The notes under the pieces: generated by a model
The model's input: the letters and a program-made list of their open reading frames with translations, nothing else
Told to the model about the DNA's origin: nothing
Databases searched by the model: none
Part shown: positions 6,979 through 10,478 of the stretch, piece after piece
Layout: each line of letters begins with the position of its first letter
Position numbering within the stretch: the stretch's first letter is position 1
From: Anaerolineae bacterium
Lineage (GTDB): Bacteria > Chloroflexota > Anaerolineae > JAFGEY01
DNA length: 10,478 nt
Direction of reading: 5' to 3'
NCBI GenBank assembly: GCA_016929205.1
Contig: JAFGJF010000252.1
Location: 1-10,478 of the forward strand
Made by a program: the position numbers and the translations under genes

Positions 6979-7653
6979 ATGGAACCCTTGATCAAACTCT
7001 GCAAAATGATTATCCACCCCAAGAGGACCAGTCGGGAGATACTGCAGGATACAAAGAGCATCCGGCAGGCCACAACGATCGTCATTGGCTTTGGCGCTGT
7101 CCTGACGCTTCTCTTTCTGATATCGCATCTGACACAAGACTACCCACCGCCCGCAGACGAACTGGCAACGTGGATCGAAACCTGGGGCGAGTTTCCCATG
7201 CTGCCCTTTCTCAAGATACCGGCCGAGCAATACCGCCTGGCCCAGGCACTCTTTGGTTTGCCACTCGTGTTGGCGATATGGATCCTGATGGCTGGCTCGG
7301 CAAGATTGCTGTCTGTAGCGTTCAAAGGGCAGGTACCATACGAACAGTATCTGAGCCTGTTCGGTTTCAGCTTTTTCGCCTTCTGGATCCTCGGGCAGAT
7401 CCTGGACATCACCTACTCGGCGATTTTGGAAGACGCCATCCTCCGGGCGCTGCGAATGGAATACGGTGCTGCGATCAAAGAAATCGTGGCTCTTTTTCCA
7501 GCCGTGATGTGGACGGGCGTCTTGACGCTTGGTGGGATTTATAACGGAATCGTGACCTATGAGAGCGAAGGGTTCTCGGCGATAAAGGCCGGGGCCATCG
7601 CCATGGCGACGTTTGTCTGGCCGATCGTGCTGATCTCGGTTTTGATCCGGTAA
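6979..7653 (+). CDS. Multi-pass membrane protein, Yip1-like
   Basis: The frame stays open far upstream (through the lipoprotein gene and the repeat), but coding character starts at ATG 6979, which has GAGG at 6969-6972 and a 6-nt spacer; this gives 224 residues. A short amphipathic N-terminus with IIHPKRTSREIL resembles the 'P-R/K-x-x-F/I' entry of bacterial Yip1-domain proteins. About five hydrophobic helices follow, near residues 31-52, 87-110, 125-147, 168-190 and 200-223. An acidic extracytoplasmic-type loop lies between helices 1 and 2. Spacing of the helices fits the Yip1 family (PF04893), but the motif evidence is weak and no catalytic residues are apparent. It stands between a palindromic repeat and the separately promoted DUF4332 gene and is probably monocistronic. 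Function unknown. Confidence 0.75.
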   Translation: MEPLIKLCKMIIHPKRTSREILQDTKSIRQATTIVIGFGAVLTLLFLISHLTQDYPPPADELATWIETWGEFPMLPFLKIPAEQYRLAQALFGLPLVLAIWILMAGSARLLSVAFKGQVPYEQYLSLFGFSFFAFWILGQILDITYSAILEDAILRALRMEYGAAIKEIVALFPAVMWTGVLTLGGIYNGIVTYESEGFSAIKAGAIAMATFVWPIVLISVLIR

Positions 7654-7691
7654 TGCAACACTGGCGGGGAGAAAACATGAACTCGGCAGAC

Positions 7692-7720
7692 TTGCGTTCT
7701 CGATAACGATGTGATAAACT
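7692..7720 (+). promoter_or_regulatory. Candidate sigma70-type promoter of the DUF4332 gene
   Basis: TTGCGT (7692-7697), a 17-nt spacer and TAAACT (7715-7720) with a TGA extension just before the -10 box (7712-7714). It lies about 48 nt upstream of the ATG at 7769 and leaves an A-rich 5' leader. Confidence 0.55.
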
Positions 7721-7768
7721 AAACAAAAGGCTTTATTCGGTAAATCGATTACAAGAAAGGAATTTGAG

Positions 7769-8173
7769 ATGACCAAACTGACCGAAATCGAAGGCGTAGG
7801 GCCGGTATACTCGGCCAAACTGCAAACAGCCGGCATCACCACGGTCGAAGCGCTGCTTGAGGCAGGCGCGACGCCGCAAGGGCGCAAGGATTTGGAAGAA
7901 AAGACAGAGATTGGACACAAACTGATCCTCGAGTGGGTCAACCTGGCCGATTTGATGCGCGTCAAGGGCGTGGGCGAGGAATACGCCGACCTGCTGGAAG
8001 AAGCCGGCGTGGATACGGTCAAAGAACTGCGCAACCGCAATCCTGAAAACCTGTACAAGGCGCTGCTCGCGGCCAACGAAGCCAAGAACCTGGTGCGCCA
8101 CGTGCCCGGCCTCGAACAGGTCAAAGCGTGGGTCGAACAGGCCAAAGAACTGCCGGCCAAGGTCACCTACTAG
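7769..8173 (+). CDS. DUF4332 helix-hairpin-helix protein
   Basis: The ATG at 7769 has AGGA at 7758-7761 (7-nt spacer), giving 134 residues. Two tandem helix-hairpin-helix units are visible. The first (about residues 5-45) has IEGVGPVYSAKLQTAGI, then a second helix; the other (about 62-105) has VKGVGEEYADLLEEAGV, then VKELRNR. The repeated G-V-G turn followed by an A-G-[IV] helix end is the DUF4332 (PF14229) pattern. The protein is acidic, has no enzyme motif and no signal peptide. Helix-hairpin-helix folds often bind nucleic acid non-specifically, but DUF4332 proteins are uncharacterised and the acidic surface argues for caution. It stands alone between its own promoter and a strong terminator, so it is monocistronic. 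The base use is highly regular and suggests good expression. Confidence 0.88.
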   Translation: MTKLTEIEGVGPVYSAKLQTAGITTVEALLEAGATPQGRKDLEEKTEIGHKLILEWVNLADLMRVKGVGEEYADLLEEAGVDTVKELRNRNPENLYKALLAANEAKNLVRHVPGLEQVKAWVEQAKELPAKVTY

Positions 8174-8234
8174 AGCACGCTGACCGTTGCCGGGGCAATG
8201 CCTTGACTCCAGCGGATCACAACTGGTGCCACAT

Positions 8235-8275
8235 AAAAACGTAATGTCTTTGCAGCGCAAGGGCATTACGTTTTT
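8235..8275. terminator. Strong, probably bidirectional intrinsic terminator
   Basis: A continuous 19-bp stem closes a 3-nt loop (AGC, 8254-8256). AAAAACGTAATG (8235-8246) pairs perfectly with CATTACGTTTTT (8264-8275), and inside it TCTTTGC pairs with GCAAGGG with two G-U wobbles. The A5/T5 flanks give a U tract in both directions. It ends the DUF4332 transcript and would also stop minus-strand transcription from the hydrolase remnant. Confidence 0.92.
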
Positions 8276-8276
8276 G

Positions 8277-8453
8277 TCATATTTGGCTACGCAGCCAACG
8301 GCGCTCCATCGTCGGCATGCCGTGGGTGATGGGGATCGAGACGCATAGCTGGTAGACGCCAAGCCGGTCCGCGGCATCGATGATCCGATCGTTGTCGTCC
8401 TAGTCCCATTGGCGCTGCCGTCCGTTGGCGTGCATGTGACAGTCGATTCTCAT
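8277..8453 (-). pseudogene. Amidohydrolase-family metal-dependent hydrolase, 5' remnant with in-frame TAG
   Basis: Read on the minus strand from ATG (8453-8451), the frame gives MRIDCHMHANGRQRQWD, a TAG at codon 18 (8402-8400), then DDNDRIIDAADRLGVYQLCV and SIPITHGMPTMERR, ending at TGA 8279-8277. The H-x-H of DCHMH is the first metal-binding motif of Amidohydro_2-type enzymes (usually near 300 residues). The continuation through the stop (DDxDxxIxAADRLGI.. SIPIT) matches how such proteins proceed. The likely lesion is TGG to TAG (a W-D-D context). The start region is intact, with GGAG at plus-strand 8461-8464 and a 7-nt spacer. The gene is also cut: similarity ends next to the terminator and most of the enzyme is missing. 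It is divergent from the lacI-type gene. Family assignment is from pattern memory, not a search. Confidence 0.7.
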
Positions 8454-8491
8454 CTTGTCTCTCCACACTTGCTTCGATTTGCCTCTGGCTG

Positions 8492-8511
8492 GTGACGCCA
8501 AAAGCTGTCAC
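8492..8511. promoter_or_regulatory. Operator-like palindrome over the divergent (minus-strand) start region
   Basis: GTGAC (8492-8496) and GTCAC (8507-8511) form an imperfect 20-bp palindrome with an AAAA centre (6 of 8 bp per arm). It overlaps the expected transcription start of the candidate minus-strand promoter at 8517-8546, as a repressor site would. It does not resemble the palindrome in front of lacI, so a different regulator or chance is possible. Confidence 0.3.
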
Positions 8512-8516
8512 TGCCC

Positions 8517-8546
8517 AGTATGGCACAGTTTGGTTTTTCACGCCAA
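8517..8546 (-). promoter_or_regulatory. Candidate minus-strand promoter for the hydrolase remnant
   Basis: On the minus strand TTGGCG (plus 8541-8546), an 18-nt spacer and CATACT (plus 8517-8522), preceded by a TGC extended -10, point toward the pseudogene ATG about 64 nt downstream. It is a moderate match only. Confidence 0.35.
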
Positions 8547-8584
8547 TTGCAAACGCTACCGTATCGCAGTTTTCGCATGCCTTT

Positions 8585-8613
8585 TTGACACAGCACAAGA
8601 TCAATGCTATACT
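8585..8613 (+). promoter_or_regulatory. Near-consensus sigma70-type promoter of the lacI-family gene
   Basis: TTGACA (8585-8590) is a perfect -35 box; a 17-nt spacer leads to TATACT (8608-8613), one mismatch from consensus, with an extended TGC at 8605-8607. The start point should fall at about 8620, at the first base of the palindrome described next. Such a strong promoter suggests it needs repression. Confidence 0.85.
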
Positions 8614-8619
8614 CGATGC

Positions 8620-8638
8620 AACGTTTTTCTAAAACGTT
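8620..8638. promoter_or_regulatory. LacI-type operator candidate (autoregulation)
   Basis: AACGTTTTTCTAAAACGTT is a perfect palindrome of two 8-bp arms (AACGTTTT / AAAACGTT) around a 3-nt centre. It sits directly on the predicted transcription start of the downstream lacI-family gene. AAACGTT-type arms are common in LacI/PurR-family operators, though the central CG typical of the family is split here. Autorepression is inferred from position. Confidence 0.6.
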
Positions 8639-8672
8639 ACACACGCGATCTGCACACTGCGAGGAGGGTGAT

Positions 8673-9713
8673 GTGTCCAAATCTCGCAAAAAGAACGTCA
8701 CGATCAAGGACGTCGCTCGAGTAGCGGGCGTATCGATCACCACCGTTTCCAATGTGCTGAACAGCCGCCTCGACGCGATGTCGGACGAAACGCTGCAACG
8801 GATCATCAAAGTGATGCATGAACTCGACTACCGCCCCAATGCCCTGGCCCGCGGGCTGGTCACCCGACACACGGCGACCATCGGGGTCATTATCGCCGAG
8901 ATCGAGACCCCTCTCTTCCTGCACGCTCTGAACACCATCGAACCGATCGCCCGTGACGCCGGGTACAGCGTGCTGATGAGCAATGCCCGCGACGCAGAAG
9001 AAGAGGCTCAAATGCTCCAGGTGCTCCTGGAAAAGCGGGTTGACGGGCTCATCTTTTTGTCTGTATCCCAGGAACTCGATAACGACTATGTCCTCGAATT
9101 GGAACGCCTTCAAGTGCCCACCGTGCTCGTCAACCGCGCCATCAACTACGAGAACCTGGATCTGATCAACTGGGACGATACAAACGGCGTCATCCGGGCC
9201 ATGGAATACCTGATCCAACTGGGACACAGGCATATCGCCCACCTGCGCGGGCCGAAAGGCCGCCTCAGTGGCAAAAACCGGCTCAAAGGATACCGAACGG
9301 CTTTGAAAGAACATGGTCTGGAGTATCTGCGCGACTATGTTCGTTCCGGCGATTACACCGCTACGCCGGAAACGTGGCAGCAATCGACCCTCGAGCTGCT
9401 TGCGCTGTCGCCACGACCGACAGCAATCCTTGCCAGCGACGACATTGTCGCCGCCATCGCGATCAAGACGGTCCAACAATCCGGCCTGCGCGTTCCCCAG
9501 GATGTCTCGATTGTGGGCATCGACGATCAACATTTCGGTTCTTACCTGAATCCGGCACTGACGACGGTGCGGCTGCCCGTTCTGGAGGCCGGAAAACGCG
9601 CCGTAGAAATGGTGCTGGAACGGATCGCCGGACGGCGCGCTGAGGCAGAGCACGTCGTCCTGCCCTGCTCGCTCGTCGTGCGCGACTCGTGTGCCACGCC
9701 TCCCGCGCCGTAA
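8673..9713 (+). CDS. LacI-family transcriptional regulator
   Basis: The start is GTG 8673, 5 nt after AGGAGG (8662-8667). An ATG at 8604 opens the same frame but lies inside the promoter's -10 region, so it is rejected. The 346-residue length is normal for the family. The N-terminal helix-turn-helix is VTIKDVARVAGVSITTVSNV (residues 9-28), and the hinge helix is in YRPNALARGL (53-62). A periplasmic-binding-protein-like sensor fills the rest, from IGVIIAEIETPLFLHAL to the conserved ILASDDIVAAIAI, DVSIVGIDD and LTTVRLP blocks. The protein acts as a dimer that leaves its operator when a small ligand, usually a sugar or related compound, binds. The ligand cannot be told from here. It probably represses its own promoter through the palindrome at 8620-8638 and the aminotransferase gene 34 bp downstream, which looks co-transcribed. 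It once may have controlled the decayed divergent hydrolase too. Confidence 0.95.
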   Translation: MSKSRKKNVTIKDVARVAGVSITTVSNVLNSRLDAMSDETLQRIIKVMHELDYRPNALARGLVTRHTATIGVIIAEIETPLFLHALNTIEPIARDAGYSVLMSNARDAEEEAQMLQVLLEKRVDGLIFLSVSQELDNDYVLELERLQVPTVLVNRAINYENLDLINWDDTNGVIRAMEYLIQLGHRHIAHLRGPKGRLSGKNRLKGYRTALKEHGLEYLRDYVRSGDYTATPETWQQSTLELLALSPRPTAILASDDIVAAIAIKTVQQSGLRVPQDVSIVGIDDQHFGSYLNPALTTVRLPVLEAGKRAVEMVLERIAGRRAEAEHVVLPCSLVVRDSCATPPAP

Positions 9714-9747
9714 AGACAAGGACCTAAAAAAGGAGGGCGATTTGACC

Positions 9748-10478
9748 ATGCCATCTAAACTCGAACAACTCGCCATCAACGGCGGCCCCCGGGTTCGTTC
9801 CGAACCCTTTCCGCAGCGCGGTCACATCAGCATTGAAGAAAAAGCCGCCATAGATGCGCTTTTTGATCGCCACATTGAGGCCGGGACGGCACCCGGCTAT
9901 AACGGCGAACAAGAGGACGCCTACTGCCAAGAATTTGCGGCGTTCATGGGCGGCGGTTACGTCGACGCGGTTAGTTCCGGCACGACAGCGCTGTACGCCG
10001 CCTTGAAGGCATTGGACCTGGAACCGTTCACCGAAGTCATTGCCAGCGCGGTCACCGACCCCGGCGGATTGATGCCCATTCCCTTGCTCAATCTGATCCC
10101 CATGGTCGCCGACGCGGCGTCTGGCGGCTATAACAGCGGGCCGGAACAGATTGAAACACTGATCTCGCCCCTGACCAGCGCCATCGTCGTCGCCCACATC
10201 GCCGGCGAACCGGCCGACATTGAAGGCGTGATGACCGTCGCTCGAAAACACGGGCTCCCGGTGATCGAAGATTGTTCGCAGAGCCACGGCGCAACGGTCA
10301 ACGGCAAACTGGTCGGAACCTTTGGCGACATGGGCGTTTTTTCAACCATGTTTGGCAAACACCACAGCAGCGGCGGCCAGGGCGGCCTGGTTTTCACCCG
10401 CGACGAGACGCTGTACCAGGCTATCCGGCGCGCCTCCGACCGGGGCAAGCCCTTTTTCCTACCGCCCGGTTCCACCAA
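9748..10478 (+). CDS. DegT/DnrJ/EryC1/StrS-family PLP-dependent aminotransferase, 3' truncated by window edge
   Basis: The frame is open to the window end, showing 243 residues of a protein usually near 370-430 long. ATG 9748 is chosen; it follows AGGAGGG (9731-9737) by 10 nt, and an in-frame TTG at 9742 (4-nt spacer) is possible. These enzymes transfer an amino group to keto-sugars or keto-cyclitols using pyridoxal phosphate. Visible landmarks are VSSGTTALYAAL (phosphate site, residues 75-86), VIEDCSQSHGA with Asp175 contacting the pyridine nitrogen, and FSTMFGKHHSSGGQGG with the Schiff-base Lys204. An NGGPRVRSEPFP start is typical of the subgroup of StrS-like proteins often placed in catabolic or cyclitol loci. 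It follows the lacI-type gene by 34 bp without a terminator, suggesting one operon and sugar-responsive control. Substrate unknown. Confidence 0.92.
   Translation, partial: MPSKLEQLAINGGPRVRSEPFPQRGHISIEEKAAIDALFDRHIEAGTAPGYNGEQEDAYCQEFAAFMGGGYVDAVSSGTTALYAALKALDLEPFTEVIASAVTDPGGLMPIPLLNLIPMVADAASGGYNSGPEQIETLISPLTSAIVVAHIAGEPADIEGVMTVARKHGLPVIEDCSQSHGATVNGKLVGTFGDMGVFSTMFGKHHSSGGQGGLVFTRDETLYQAIRRASDRGKPFFLPPGST

Noticed and set aside
7677..7706. A 9-residue ORF behind a GGGGAG site, possible leader peptide for the DUF4332 gene
   Set aside because: It lies upstream of and overlaps the -35 box of that gene's promoter, so it would not be in its mRNA; the peptide has no regulatory-looking codon run.
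6916..8166. Long minus-strand open frame (416 codons) opposite the membrane protein and DUF4332 genes
   Set aside because: Its translation is Ser/Arg/Pro-rich without motifs, crosses a promoter and two plus-strand genes with good RBSs, and is a shadow.
8604..8672. N-terminal extension of the LacI protein from ATG 8604
   Set aside because: The ATG lies within the extended -10 region and upstream of the predicted transcription start; GTG 8673 has an AGGAGG site and starts right before the HTH.
8637..9779. Minus-strand open frame (380 codons) opposite lacI
   Set aside because: The LacI reading is certain from its HTH, hinge and sensor blocks; the antisense frame is a mirror artefact.

Overview
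This moderately GC-rich bacterial window has genes packed tightly on the + strand, mostly with Shine-Dalgarno sites. The gene mix suggests a member of the Chloroflexota (Anaerolineae-like) or a neighbouring phylum: a PUFA/enediyne-type iterative polyketide synthase with a dedicated phosphopantetheinyl transferase, a Thr/Pro-rich lipoprotein, a DUF4332 protein, and a LacI regulator next to a DegT-type aminotransferase. This assignment is inference from family resemblance; no marker gene is present.

Region 1 (1-3706) is the 3' part of a large multidomain synthase (ACP, ketoreductase, double-hotdog dehydratase), followed 15 bp later by an Sfp-type phosphopantetheinyl transferase. The two form a natural enzyme/activator pair. 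The visible ACP carries Thr where the phosphopantetheine-bearing Ser is expected.

Region 2 (3707-6745) starts with its own promoter and a coiled-coil membrane protein of unknown function. A 39-codon minus-strand remnant of a winged-helix regulator follows. Then comes a probable three-gene operon: a zinc-binding pRiA4b ORF-3-like protein, a Nudix hydrolase of the CoA-pyrophosphatase type, and an overlapping lipoprotein.

Region 3 (6746-8275) holds a MITE/REP-like palindromic element with TGTCAT-type ends, a five-helix membrane protein (Yip1-like), and a DUF4332 helix-hairpin-helix gene. That gene has its own promoter and ends in an almost perfect 19-bp terminator hairpin.

Region 4 (8277-10478) holds a dead minus-strand amidohydrolase start, with an intact RBS and metal-binding HxH but a TAG at codon 18 and no 3' portion. 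A divergent control region with two palindromes separates it from a lacI-family gene, and a DegT/DnrJ/EryC1/StrS aminotransferase runs off the window end. I read this as the edge of a sugar or cyclitol metabolism locus whose divergent arm has decayed.

I did not find a clearly new multi-gene system. The points most worth a second look are the Thr-type ACP, the amidohydrolase pseudogene with its divergent operators, the MITE-like element and the uncharacterised coiled-coil membrane protein.
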